A stretch of DNA of 64,000 bases. It comes from Bradyrhizobium sp. CCBAU 51765. Its GTDB lineage: Bacteria > Pseudomonadota > Alphaproteobacteria > Rhizobiales > Xanthobacteraceae. Under the pieces are notes generated by a model that saw only the letters and a program-made list of their open reading frames with translations, had not been told where the DNA came from and did not search any database. Shown here one piece after another: positions 17,437 to 27,296 of the stretch (the first letter of the stretch is position 1; every line of letters starts with the position of its first letter). Position numbers and translations under genes: made by a program. The DNA lies in the NCBI RefSeq assembly GCF_015291725.1, contig NZ_CP030038.1, forward strand, positions 7,615,001 through 7,679,000. The letters are read 5' to 3'.

Positions 17437-18225
17437 TTACTCCGCGGTCCAGCCGCCGTCGATCGACAGGTTGGTGCCGGTGATCTGCGCGGCATCGTCG
17501 CCGCACAGGAACAGCGCGAGCGCGGCGACCTGCTCGGAGGTGACGAACTCCTTGGTCGGCTGCGCGTCGAGCAGCACGTCGTTGATGACCTGCTCGCGTG
17601 TCAGGTTGCGCGCCTTCATCGTGTCGGGGATCTGCTTCTCGACCAGCGGCGTCCAGACGTAGCCGGGGCTGATGCAGTTGCAGGTGATCTTGTGGGTCGC
17701 AACCTCCAGCGCCACGGTCTTGGTGAGACCGGCGATGCCGTGCTTGGCCGAGACGTAGGCCGACTTGAAGGGCGAGGCCACCAGCGAATGCGCGGACGCC
17801 GTGTTGATGATGCGGCCCCACCCCTTCTTCTTCATGCCGGGGACGGCGGCACGGATGGCATGGAAGGCCGAGGAGAGGTTGATCGCGATGATCCGGTCCC
17901 ACTTCTCCGGCGGAAACTCCTCGATCGGCGACACGAACTGGATGCCGGCGTTGTTGACGAGGATGTCGACCGAGCCGAACGTCTTCTCGCCGAGCGCGAT
18001 CATGCCGGCGATCTCGGCGGGCTTGGTCATGTCGGCCGGCGAGTAGATCGCCTTGACCTTGAAGTCGGACTCGATCTTGGCGCGTTCCTTCTCGATGTCC
18101 TCGGCCGAGCCGAAGCCGTTGATGACGACATTGGCACCGGCGGCGGCGAAAGCGCGCGCATAGGCGAGCCCGATGCCGCTGGTCGATCCGGTCACGACGG
18201 CGTTCTTGCCTGACAGACTACCCAT
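17437..18225 (-). CDS. bdhA: 3-hydroxybutyrate dehydrogenase
   Basis: NAD-dependent SDR of 262 residues that interconverts 3-hydroxybutyrate and acetoacetate, used in polyhydroxybutyrate breakdown. Motifs: TGSTSGIG, VNNAGIQFV, the catalytic Ser in TASAHS, and YVSAKHG with the Tyr/Lys pair. Characteristic of this enzyme are GYVWTPLVEKQIPD and the C-terminal GTNLSIDGGWTAE. A strong ribosome site AAGGAG lies at the end of the patatin gene, whose stop codon is one base upstream, so the two form an operon. The pairing with a DUF3734 patatin is a recurring alphaproteobacterial arrangement. Confidence 0.88.
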   Translation of the reverse strand: MGSLSGKNAVVTGSTSGIGLAYARAFAAAGANVVINGFGSAEDIEKERAKIESDFKVKAIYSPADMTKPAEIAGMIALGEKTFGSVDILVNNAGIQFVSPIEEFPPEKWDRIIAINLSSAFHAIRAAVPGMKKKGWGRIINTASAHSLVASPFKSAYVSAKHGIAGLTKTVALEVATHKITCNCISPGYVWTPLVEKQIPDTMKARNLTREQVINDVLLDAQPTKEFVTSEQVAALALFLCGDDAAQITGTNLSIDGGWTAE

Positions 18226-18226
18226 T

Positions 18227-19402
18227 CTATTCGCTCCTTTTTGCCGGGGGCGCGGTGACGTCCCCCGTGAGATCGTAGGTCACCATGGTCTCGCTGGACT
18301 GGGGCCGCTCGAGCCAGTCCCTGTGGCGCATCGACAGGTGCACGTCGCGCACGCCGGCCTCCCAATGCTCGACCATGGCGACATGCGAGAAGTCGTAATC
18401 CTTGGACGAGGATTCGTAGTTCTTGCTGCGGTAGATCAGATGCACCACCGTGACGGTGCTTTCGCGCGACACTTTCGCCAGGAATTCGACGGAAGGATCG
18501 TTCTTGAGATAGTCCGGCAATTTGCTGATCAGGTCACGCACGGCGCGTCGCGCATTGTGCAGCTGCTTGTTCTTGTCGGTGTTCATCCGCGTGCGGCTGG
18601 AATAGCGGATGTCCTTCTCGCGCTCGGCAGCTTCCAGCAGCGAGTTCGGCAGGTTCCCGCGCGCGGAGAACAAATCGACCTGGAAGATCAGCATGTCGCG
18701 TTCGACCTCGGTATCGAGCACGTAGTCGAGCGGGGTGTTGGAAGCGATGCCGCCGTCCCAGTAATGTTCGCCGTCGATGTTCACGGAAGGAAAGCCCGGC
18801 GGCAGCGCGCCGGAGGCCATGATGTGCTCGGGGCCGATGGTCTTGCCGAGCTTCTTGAACTCGTAATTGTCGAAATATTTGAAGTTGCCCGAGGTGACGC
18901 CGACCGCGCCGACCGACAGCCGCGTCTTCAGATCGTTGATGCGGTCGAAATCGACGAGACGCTCCAGCGTCTTCTTCAGCGGCGATGTGTCGTAATAGCT
19001 TTCCGCTTCGGGATGCCCCGGCGGCCAGAGTGGCGCCGGCGGAATGCGCGGCGTGAAGAAGCCGGGCACGCCGAAGGTCGCAATCAGCGCAGCGCTGGTC
19101 GAATTGAACAGCTCGCGGCTGTGGTCGCTCGTGCCGATCGGCTTCCACGGGACCGGCGCGGAGACCATCTCCCAGAACTCCTTGAGCCGCTTGACGCGCG
19201 TCTGGCCCTCATTGCCGGCGATGATGGCAGCGTTGACCGCGCCGATGGAGATGCCGGCCACCCATTCCGGCTCGAAGCCGTAGCCGCACAGCGCCTGATA
19301 GGCCCCGGCCTGATAGGAGCCGAGCGCGCCGCCGCCCTGGAGAACCAGGACGCGTTGCGCGTTCGTCGGGACTGTTGCGATTTCCGGACTATGATCGGTC
19401 AT
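18227..19402 (-). CDS. Patatin-like phospholipase (with DUF3734-type C-terminus)
   Basis: Lipid acyl hydrolase of 391 residues. The oxyanion loop LQGGGALGSYQAG (about residues 21-33), nucleophile Ser52 in GISIG and Asp216 in YWDGGIASN make the Ser-Asp dyad. The C-terminal third (IYRSKNYESSSKDYDFS and around) matches the DUF3734 region of proteobacterial patatins. No signal peptide, so probably cytosolic or membrane-associated. First gene of the bdhA operon, suggesting a role in granule or membrane lipid turnover alongside 3-hydroxybutyrate metabolism. A second patatin is present at 51463-52584. Confidence 0.87.
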   Translation of the reverse strand: MTDHSPEIATVPTNAQRVLVLQGGGALGSYQAGAYQALCGYGFEPEWVAGISIGAVNAAIIAGNEGQTRVKRLKEFWEMVSAPVPWKPIGTSDHSRELFNSTSAALIATFGVPGFFTPRIPPAPLWPPGHPEAESYYDTSPLKKTLERLVDFDRINDLKTRLSVGAVGVTSGNFKYFDNYEFKKLGKTIGPEHIMASGALPPGFPSVNIDGEHYWDGGIASNTPLDYVLDTEVERDMLIFQVDLFSARGNLPNSLLEAAEREKDIRYSSRTRMNTDKNKQLHNARRAVRDLISKLPDYLKNDPSVEFLAKVSRESTVTVVHLIYRSKNYESSSKDYDFSHVAMVEHWEAGVRDVHLSMRHRDWLERPQSSETMVTYDLTGDVTAPPAKRSE

Positions 19403-19479
19403 AAGGGAACAATAGCAAAAGGCGAGCTACCGTGGCGACACTCCGCCGCGGCGTCAATGCATCCCGGATCAAGTCTGGC

Positions 19480-19983
19480 TTATCGGGGCTCCGTCGAGGC
19501 CAGGATCATGGTCCAGAACACCTTGTATTTGGTGCCGGGAGCATAGCTCGCCGCGATGCCTAATTTTGTGACACCGCCCTTGAGCATGTTGGCACGGTGA
19601 GGCGGCGAGTCGCGCCAGCCGGAGAACGCTTCCGCCAGCGTATGATAGCCGGCCGAGATGTTCTCGACCGCCACGGTCGCGGGATAACCGCCGGCGGCCA
19701 GACGCTTGGCCAGCGGCGCGCGGACGTCGTGGTCCATCTTGTTGGCCGCCGCCATCGCGCCCGACTGGGACTCGGCGAGCCGCATCAGGTCGGGATCGAT
19801 CACGACGGTGCCCAGCCCGTTGTTCTGGCGGTATTGCGAGATCATCACCGCAGCCGCCTGTGCATCGAGCTTGGAGCCCGGAACCGCCATGTCGGTGTAC
19901 ATGGATGGCTGCTGGACCGGTGCTTCGTTGCCGGCACAGCCGGCGAGCAGCAAAGTGATGAGAATTGCGGCCGCAGCGCGCAT
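19480..19983 (-). CDS. CAP/SCP-domain lipoprotein
   Basis: Secreted lipoprotein of 167 residues. The N-terminus MRAAAAILITLLLAGCAG has a good lipobox (LLAGC). The rest is a bacterial CAP (cysteine-rich secretory protein/PR1, SCP) domain, with LNxxR-like helix SQYRQNNGLG, the conserved MDHD, and ENISAGY plus WRDSPPHRANML. Function unknown; CAP proteins in bacteria are often envelope-associated. The start at 19983 was chosen for the signal peptide; in-frame codons further upstream give no extra signal features. Confidence 0.82.
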   Translation of the reverse strand: MRAAAAILITLLLAGCAGNEAPVQQPSMYTDMAVPGSKLDAQAAAVMISQYRQNNGLGTVVIDPDLMRLAESQSGAMAAANKMDHDVRAPLAKRLAAGGYPATVAVENISAGYHTLAEAFSGWRDSPPHRANMLKGGVTKLGIAASYAPGTKYKVFWTMILASTEPR

Positions 19984-20117
19984 GAATCGAGGCCCCCAAA
20001 TGAGGGGCCGTTGTTGCATATCAACCGTGGCTGAAAGGTGAATATTGAAGAAAATCTGAGCCGTCAGTCCGGGGGCGCGCGTCAGCACGAACCGGAATCT
20101 CTTGCCTCAATCTCGGG

Positions 20118-20151
20118 ATTCCGGGTTCGATGCTCCGCATCGCCCCGGAAT
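20118..20151. repeat. Nested intergenic palindrome
   Basis: Outer arms ATTCCGGG (20118-20125) and CCCGGAAT (20144-20151) enclose an inner hairpin CGATGC-TCC-GCATCG. It lies just past the cysA stop codon, on the cysA 3' side, where it could end the sbp-cysTWA transcript. It belongs to the same general class as the other GC-rich palindromes in the window. Confidence 0.65.
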
Positions 20152-20158
20152 GACTGTG

Positions 20159-21182
<1,024 letters not shown>

Positions 21183-21193
<11 letters not shown>

Positions 21194-22094
21194 TTGGTTC
21201 TTGTCCTTCGTCCAGATGACGTTCGAGAACGGTCTTCACGATCAGCGTGATCAGCGCCAGCATCGCCAGCAGCGAGGCGATCGCGAAGGCGGCGACGAAC
21301 TGGTACTCGTTGTAGAGAATCTCGACAAGGAGCGGCATGGTGTTGGTCTCGCCGCGAATGTGGCCGGAGACGACCGAGACCGCGCCGAACTCGCCCATGG
21401 CGCGGGCGTTGCAGAGCAGGACGCCGTAGAGCACCCCCCATTTGATGTTGGGCAGCGTGACGCGAAAGAAGGTCTGGAGGCCCGAGGCGCCCAGCGAGAT
21501 CGCGGCCTCCTCCTCCTGCGTGCCCTGCTCCTGCATCAGGGGGATCAGCGCACGGGCCACGAAGGGAAAGGTGACGAAGGTGGTGGCGAGCGCAATGCCG
21601 GGCACCGCGAAGAGGATCTGGATGTCGTGGTCGCGCAGCCAGCTGCCGAAATAGCCCTGTGCGCCGAACAGCAGCACGAAGACGAGACCCGAGATCACCG
21701 GACTGACCGAGAACGGCAGGTCGATCAGCGTGATCAGGAACGTCTTGCCCGGAAAATCGAACTTGGCGATGGCCCAGGCGGCGACGAGGCCGAACACCAG
21801 ATTGAGGCCCACCGAGATCGCTGCGACCAGCAACGTCAGCCTGATTGCAGCCAGCGCCTCCGGCTCGGCGAGCGCGGCGAGATAGGCGACGATGCCCCTC
21901 GAGAACGCCTGCGCAAAGACGACGACGAGCGGGAGCACGACGAAGACGGTGAGAAAGATCATCGCGAGCGCGATGATGGTGATGCGCACCGCGCGCGGTT
22001 CGGTACGCAAATTGTCCCGCGCTGCCGCCGCCTGCGCACGCGCCTTCGCGTCGGAGGCCGAGAGCGGTACGGAATCTGCGATCTGCATCGTCAT
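21183..22094 (-). CDS. cysW: Sulfate ABC transporter permease CysW
   Basis: Inner-membrane permease of 303 residues with about six helices. The EAA-loop that docks the ATPase is visible (EEEAAISLGASGLQTFFRV), preceded by FVTFPFVARALIPLM. CysW-specific features are NARAMGEFGAVSVVSGHIRG and NTMPLLVEILYNEY. An N-terminal extension of about 40 polar residues precedes the first helix. The stop codon of cysT lies 9 bases upstream, and cysA overlaps its 3' end. Confidence 0.92.
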
Positions 22095-22103
22095 GATCCG
22101 CCC

Positions 22104-22940
22104 TCAGCGCGCCGGAATCCGGCTCTGCGCCCAGCGCTGGAGCCGGTTGACGGCAAAGATGATCACGAACGACACGACCAGCATGACCACGGCGATCGCG
22201 GTCGCATCGGCATACCGAAACTCGGAGAGCCGGATCACGATCAGGAGCGGCGCGATCTCGGAGACGTTGGGCAGATTGCCGGCGATGAAGATCACCGAGC
22301 CGTATTCGCCGACGGCGCGGGCGAAGGCAAGCGCGAGGCCGGTGAGCAGCGCCGGTGCGAGCGACGGCAGGATCACGCGGATGATGGTCTGCCAGCGGCT
22401 GGCGCCAAGGCTGCCCGCGGCTTCCTCGATCTCGGGGTCGAGATCCTGGAGCACCGGCTGCACCGTCCGCACCACGAAGGGAATACCGATGAAGATCATG
22501 GCGACGAAGATGCCGACCGGCGTGAACGCGACCTTGATGCCGAGCGCGGCAAGCGGCGCGCCCAGCCAGCCCTTCTCGGCGAACAGCGCGGTCAGCGCCA
22601 CGCCGGCGACCGCGGTCGGCAGTGCGAAGGGCACATCCACGATGGCGTCGAACAGCCGCCGGCCCGGGAAACGATAGCGCACCAGCGCCCAGACGATGAT
22701 GCTGCCCATGACGAGATTGACGCAGGCCGCCGCAAAGGCGAGGCCGAACGAGACGCGGAGCGCGTTCAGGGTGCGGCGGCTGGAAAGGATGTTCCAGAAC
22801 TGCTCGGGGCTGAGCTCGAGCGACTTCAGGAACAGGCCGGCGAGCGGAATCAGGATGATCACGGACAGCCAGGTCAGCGTCAGTCCCATGGTGAGACCGA
22901 AGCCCGGCAATGTCCGGCGTCTTGCTGCAACTGCGCTCAC
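22104..22940 (-). CDS. cysT: Sulfate ABC transporter permease CysT (CysU)
   Basis: Partner permease of CysW, 278 residues, about six helices. The docking loop is EEAAGSLGASRWQTIIRV, and ARAVGEYGSVIFIAGN is typical of CysT. A GTG start at 22940 is preceded by a GGGGG ribosome site. It follows the receptor gene by 37 bases, so the four genes are co-transcribed. Confidence 0.92.
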   Translation of the reverse strand: MSAVAARRRTLPGFGLTMGLTLTWLSVIILIPLAGLFLKSLELSPEQFWNILSSRRTLNALRVSFGLAFAAACVNLVMGSIIVWALVRYRFPGRRLFDAIVDVPFALPTAVAGVALTALFAEKGWLGAPLAALGIKVAFTPVGIFVAMIFIGIPFVVRTVQPVLQDLDPEIEEAAGSLGASRWQTIIRVILPSLAPALLTGLALAFARAVGEYGSVIFIAGNLPNVSEIAPLLIVIRLSEFRYADATAIAVVMLVVSFVIIFAVNRLQRWAQSRIPAR

Positions 22941-22977
22941 CAGGCCCCCTGCAAAAGCCTCTTAAGACGGCGCCTGA

Positions 22978-23967
22978 TCAGTTCTTGTAGATCTGATCAA
23001 AGACGCCGCCGTCGGCAAAATGTTCCCGCTGTGCCTTGGTCCAGCCGCCGAAAACGTCGTCGATCGTGAACAGCTCGACCTTGGCGAAGGCATTTTCATA
23101 CTTCTTGGCGATTTCGGCATCGCGCGGACGGTAGAAGTTGCGCGCGGCGATCTCCTGCCCCTCCTTGGTGTACCAATATTGCAGATAGGCATCGGCGACG
23201 TTTCGATTGCCCTTTCTGTCGGCGACCTTGTCCACGATCGCGACGGGCGGCTCGGCGAGGATCGATTGTGGCGGCGCCACGATCTCGAACTTGTTCGTGC
23301 CGAACTCCTTCAGCGCAAGGAACGCCTCGTTCTCCCAGGCGAGCAGCACGTCGCCGACACCGCGCTCGACGAAGGTCACGGTGGCGCCGCGCGCGCCGGT
23401 ATCCAGCACCGGGACCTGCTGGTAGAGCTTGCCGATGAAGTCCTTGGCCTTGTCGGCCGATCCGAACTTCTTCTGCGCAAAGCCCCAGGCTGCAAGATAA
23501 TTCCAGCGTGCCCCGCCCGAGGTCTTCGGATTCGGAGTAATGATGGCAACACCCGGCTTGATCAGATCGTCCCAGTCCTTGATGCCCTTGGGATTGCCCT
23601 TGCGCACCAGGAACACGATCGTCGAGGTATAAGGGGATGAATTCTGCGGCAGCCGCTTTTGCCAATCCGCCGCCACCAGGCCCTTGGCCGCGATGGCATC
23701 GACGTCATAGGCGAGCGCGAGCGTCACCACGTCGGCCTGCAATCCGTCGATCACCGCGCGCGCCTGCGAACCGCTGCCGCCATGCGACTGCTTGATCTCG
23801 ATGCTCTTGCCGGTCTCCTTCTGATAGGCATTCGCGAACGCCTTGTTGAACTCGCCATAGAGCTCTCGCGTCGGATCGTACGACACGTTCAAAAGGTTGA
23901 TATCGGCGGCGAGAGCCGAGCTTGCCCAGAGGAATCCTGCAGCGAGCGGAACGATACGGCGCATCAT
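22978..23967 (-). CDS. sbp: Periplasmic sulfate-binding protein
   Basis: Sulfate receptor of the importer, about 329 residues with a cleaved signal peptide (MMRRIVPLAAGFLWASSALA). The mature protein starts ADINLLNVSYDPTRELY, the hallmark of Sbp/CysP. Ligand-loop sequences include SHGGSGSQARAV and NPKTSGGARWNYLAAW. Several ATGs are available (23979, 23973, 23967, 23964); I chose 23967 because GGAG lies six bases upstream. Sbp and CysP cannot be told apart with certainty. The 120-base gap to cysH must hold the promoter; I see no clear operator. Confidence 0.92.
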   Translation of the reverse strand: MMRRIVPLAAGFLWASSALAADINLLNVSYDPTRELYGEFNKAFANAYQKETGKSIEIKQSHGGSGSQARAVIDGLQADVVTLALAYDVDAIAAKGLVAADWQKRLPQNSSPYTSTIVFLVRKGNPKGIKDWDDLIKPGVAIITPNPKTSGGARWNYLAAWGFAQKKFGSADKAKDFIGKLYQQVPVLDTGARGATVTFVERGVGDVLLAWENEAFLALKEFGTNKFEIVAPPQSILAEPPVAIVDKVADRKGNRNVADAYLQYWYTKEGQEIAARNFYRPRDAEIAKKYENAFAKVELFTIDDVFGGWTKAQREHFADGGVFDQIYKN

Positions 23968-24087
23968 GTCCATCTCCATTCACCTCGACGACATCGGCGT
24001 CATCGGCGGCAGGCATAACTCGGGGCGAAACGCCCTTGAGTCAACGGAACCGGATTTTCTTGTTCGCAGCGTGGCAGCGCAACCGTG

Positions 24088-24813
24088 CTACGAAACCTTC
24101 ATCGTGTGAATGCCGCATTCTGTCTTGGCGCGGCCCCGCCATCGGCCGGCGCGGGAATCCTCGCCCTCGCCCGTTCTGCTGGTGCAAGGCATGCAGCCAA
24201 CCGACAGAAATCCTGACGCGACCAGAGGGTGCCGCGGCAATTTGGCAAGGGTGAAGATCGCCTCGATCTCCTCGCGCGAGACGTTGGCGAAGGGATTGAA
24301 CTTCAACCGCACGCCGTCGTCCTCGACGACGGGAATGTCGGCGCGCGCGCTGCCCTGGAAGCGCTTGCGGCCGTTGAGCCAGGCCGAGAACGGCTTCAGC
24401 GCCCGGGCCAGCGGCTCGACCTTTCGAATGCGGCAGCAGGCGTCGGGATCGGAGAACCAGAGGTCGCGGTCGGGATCGTCGCGCGAGAGTGCCTCCTCGG
24501 CCGGCTTGATCGACCGGACGTCCTTCAGGCCCAGCTTCGCGATCAGCGTATCGCGATAGGCCAGCGTCTCCTCGAACAGCCAGCCGGTGTCGAGAAAGAT
24601 CACCGGAATCGCGGGATCGACGTCCGCCATGACCTTCAATAGCGTCGCCGATTCCGTACCGAAGGACGATACCAGCGCGAGCTTGTCGCGCCCGACCGTC
24701 TTCAGCGCCGCAGCGACGATCTCCGCGGGCGAGGCATCGCGCAAAGCGCGATCGAGCTCCTCCGCCGAGGGCACCGCAGAGACCGTCGGAACCTGAGGCG
24801 CGATCGCGGTCAC
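24088..24813 (-). CDS. cysH: Adenylyl-sulfate (APS) reductase-type CysH
   Basis: Thioredoxin-dependent reductase, 241 residues, producing sulfite from activated sulfate. The PP-loop-like motif is SSFGTESATLL. Four cysteines for a [4Fe-4S] cluster are seen as the CC pair in PDACCRIRK and the pair in VGCMPCTSR; the catalytic Cys is in TECGIH near the C-terminus. The cluster cysteines indicate the APS-reducing type rather than the PAPS-reducing type of E. coli. Its ATG overlaps the stop codon of the DUF934 gene. It ends the cysG-DUF2849-cysI-DUF934-cysH operon. Confidence 0.92.
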   Translation of the reverse strand: MTAIAPQVPTVSAVPSAEELDRALRDASPAEIVAAALKTVGRDKLALVSSFGTESATLLKVMADVDPAIPVIFLDTGWLFEETLAYRDTLIAKLGLKDVRSIKPAEEALSRDDPDRDLWFSDPDACCRIRKVEPLARALKPFSAWLNGRKRFQGSARADIPVVEDDGVRLKFNPFANVSREEIEAIFTLAKLPRHPLVASGFLSVGCMPCTSRTGEGEDSRAGRWRGRAKTECGIHTMKVS

Positions 24814-25325
24814 GTGCCGACACCTTCGGAATGACGCAGCTGCATGCGCCGGTGCAGCGCCGTGATGCGGCCATCGCCGGTCGGCTGGTAGAATACCGAA
24901 TAGCGCCTGGCCGTCTGCATGAAGGCTTCCGCGTCCGCCTGCTTCTTGACCTCGAAGGCGTCGAAGCCGGCGCGCAGCATGAACACGAATTGGTCGCGCA
25001 GCACCTGGCCGGTGGCGCGCAATTCGCCACGGTAATTGTAACGTTCTCGCAGCAGCCGTGCCTGGCTGTAGGCACGCCCGTCGCGGAAGGTCGGGAACAC
25101 CAGCGCGACGGCCGCGATCCTGCCGAGATACGGCACGAGTTCGGCGATGTCGCGATTGTTCGGCCAGATCACGCCGACCCTGCCGGCGCGCTGGAGCAAG
25201 CCCTCGGCCTCGCCGAGGAAACGCTCGGCCGGCACAAGAATGTCGCCGCGCTCGGGCAGCGGCGTATCGACGGCGAGCTTGACGAAGCTGTCGTCGACGA
25301 TCTTTCCGCCGTTAACGAGTGGCAT
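24810..25325 (-). CDS. DUF934 sulfite-reduction partner protein
   Basis: Cytosolic protein of 171 residues of the DUF934 family, nearly always found beside ferredoxin-type sulfite reductase. Family landmarks: VIWPNNRDIAEL, LVFPTFRDGRAYSQARLLRER and GELRATGQVLRDQ. No cofactor motif is visible. It overlaps cysI by 14 bases upstream and cysH by 4 bases downstream. It is thought to help electron delivery or assembly of the reductase; that is a guess from context. Confidence 0.87.
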   Translation of the reverse strand: MPLVNGGKIVDDSFVKLAVDTPLPERGDILVPAERFLGEAEGLLQRAGRVGVIWPNNRDIAELVPYLGRIAAVALVFPTFRDGRAYSQARLLRERYNYRGELRATGQVLRDQFVFMLRAGFDAFEVKKQADAEAFMQTARRYSVFYQPTGDGRITALHRRMQLRHSEGVGT

Positions 25326-26967
25326 AGACGCGCTCCTTGAAGGGTTCGACGCCGAGGCGCTTCACCGTGTCCATGAACAGCTCTTCGGGCCGCTCACGCA
25401 GCGCCAGATAGGCTTCCACGATGTCCTCGACGACATCGGCGACCTCGTCGAACTTGACGCCCGGCCCGATCAGGGTCCCGAGCGCCGCGTTCTCGTCGGC
25501 GCGGCCGCCGATGGTGATCTGGTAGACTTCCTCGCCGTTCTTCTCGACGCCGAGAATGCCGATATGGCCGACATGGTGATGGCCGCAGGCATTGATGCAG
25601 CCGGAGATGTTGATGTGGAGCCGGCCGATCAGATTGGCGAGCTCGTGATTGGCGAAGCGCCGCGTCAGTTCCTGCGCGATCGGGATCGAGCGCGCATTCG
25701 CCAGCGAGCAATAATCGAGCCCCGGGCAGGCGATGATGTCGGTGATCAGGTTGACGTTGGGTGTCGCGAGCCCGAGCTTGTCGAGCGCCTTCCACAAGGC
25801 CGGCAGGTCGCGCTTGGCGACGTGCGGCAGCGCCAGGTTCTGCTCGTGGCCGACGCGGATTTCGCCGAAGGAATATTTGTCGGCAAGATCGGCCAGCGCG
25901 TCCATCTGCTCGGCGGTGGCATCGCCCGGAGGCCCGCCGGTCGGCTTCAGCGAGATCGTCACGATCGAATAGCCCTGCACCTTGTGCGGGGCCACCGAGT
26001 TCTTGCGCCACGCCTCGAAATCCGGATCGGCCGCGGCCTGGCGCAGCTCGTCCGGCATGTGCGGCAGCTTCTCGTAAGAAGGATAGGTGAAGCGCGAGCG
26101 GATGTCCTCGATCACCTCGTCGTCGATCTCAAGCGAGGAGTTGCGGATCTGCCGCCACTCGTCCTCGACTTCGCGGGAGAATTTCTCGATCCCGAGCTCG
26201 TGCACCAGGATCTTGATGCGCGCCTTGTAGATGTTGTCGCGGCGGCCGTACTGGTTGTAGACGCGAAGGATCGCCTCGATGTAGCTGAGGATGTCGCGGC
26301 CGTGGACGAAGTGCTTGATGGTCTTGGCGATGAACGGCGTGCGGCCGAGACCGCCGCCGACCAGCACCTCGAAGCCGGTCTCGCCCTTCTCGTTCTTGAT
26401 GAGCCGCAGGCCGATGTCGTGGATCTTGATCGCGGCGCGGTCATGGTCCGAGGCGGTGATCGCGATCTTGAACTTGCGCGGCAGGAACGAGAATTCCGGA
26501 TGCAGCGTGGTGTGCTGGCGGATCAGCTCCGACCAGATGCGCGGGTCCTCGATCTCGCCCGGCGCGACGCCGGCCCACTGGTCCGAGGTGACGTTGCGCA
26601 TGTTGTTGCCGGAGGTCTGCATCGCGTGGATGCCGACCTTGGCGAGATCTTCGAGCGCGTCCGGCAGCTCGGCGAGCTTGATCCAGTTGAACTGGATGTT
26701 CTGCCGCGTGGTAAAGTGGCCGTAGCCGCGGTCGTATTTGCGCGCGACATGGGCGAGCGCCCGCAGCTGGTTGGTCGCCAGCGTACCGTAGGGGATCGCG
26801 ACGCGGAACATGTAGGCGTGCAGCTGCAGATAGACGCCGTTCTGAAGCCGCAGGATCTTGAACTCGTCCTCGGTGAGCTCGCCGGAGAGGCGCCGCTTCA
26901 CCTGGTCGCGGAACTCCGAGACGCGCTCGTTGACGAGCGTGCGGTCGATTTCGTCGTAAGCATACAT
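25312..26967 (-). CDS. cysI: Sulfite reductase hemoprotein (nitrite/sulfite reductase family)
   Basis: Siroheme and [4Fe-4S] enzyme of 551 residues reducing sulfite to sulfide. Two half-repeats of the family are present; the cluster/siroheme cysteines are in CPGLDYC and SGCINACGHHHVGHIG. No flavoprotein cysJ is nearby, so the electron donor is probably ferredoxin. An assimilatory nitrite reductase is the alternative, but the surroundings (cysG, DUF934, cysH) are all sulfur genes. The ATG is 11 bases after the DUF2849 stop codon. Confidence 0.92.
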   Translation of the reverse strand: MYAYDEIDRTLVNERVSEFRDQVKRRLSGELTEDEFKILRLQNGVYLQLHAYMFRVAIPYGTLATNQLRALAHVARKYDRGYGHFTTRQNIQFNWIKLAELPDALEDLAKVGIHAMQTSGNNMRNVTSDQWAGVAPGEIEDPRIWSELIRQHTTLHPEFSFLPRKFKIAITASDHDRAAIKIHDIGLRLIKNEKGETGFEVLVGGGLGRTPFIAKTIKHFVHGRDILSYIEAILRVYNQYGRRDNIYKARIKILVHELGIEKFSREVEDEWRQIRNSSLEIDDEVIEDIRSRFTYPSYEKLPHMPDELRQAAADPDFEAWRKNSVAPHKVQGYSIVTISLKPTGGPPGDATAEQMDALADLADKYSFGEIRVGHEQNLALPHVAKRDLPALWKALDKLGLATPNVNLITDIIACPGLDYCSLANARSIPIAQELTRRFANHELANLIGRLHINISGCINACGHHHVGHIGILGVEKNGEEVYQITIGGRADENAALGTLIGPGVKFDEVADVVEDIVEAYLALRERPEELFMDTVKRLGVEPFKERVYATR

Positions 26968-26978
26968 AAGTGCGTGCC

Positions 26979-27296
26979 TTAAACCTGGGCCGGCTGTCCG
27001 ATGGTGACGCCGGTACGGCGGATCTGTTCGCGCAGATTGCCGGGCAAGATCTTGCCGTCCTCGCCGATCTGCACCGGCGCGATATAGGGGCCGATCGCAC
27101 CGACATCATCGGCGATGGACTCCGCAAGCAACGCCCTGGCCTCGTCGGAGTTGCGCACGATCGCGGCTTCCGACAGCTCCGCGGACCAGCCCTTGGCGGC
27201 GGTGCGGTAGACGACGATGCCGTCCCAGGTGCGATTGGCGGTCACGACCGAGGGGCCGGCGATTTTGATCTTCTTCTGTTCAAGCGGGGAGGTCAT
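26979..27296 (-). CDS. DUF2849 small protein
   Basis: A 105-residue soluble protein of the DUF2849 family, conserved between cysG and cysI in Rhizobiales. The central motif TWDGIVVYRTAAKGW and GPYIAPVQIGEDG are typical. No catalytic or metal motif can be seen. Its start overlaps the cysG stop codon (ATGA-type) and it lies directly before cysI, so it is probably an accessory of sulfite reduction. Confidence 0.85.
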   Translation of the reverse strand: MTSPLEQKKIKIAGPSVVTANRTWDGIVVYRTAAKGWSAELSEAAIVRNSDEARALLAESIADDVGAIGPYIAPVQIGEDGKILPGNLREQIRRTGVTIGQPAQV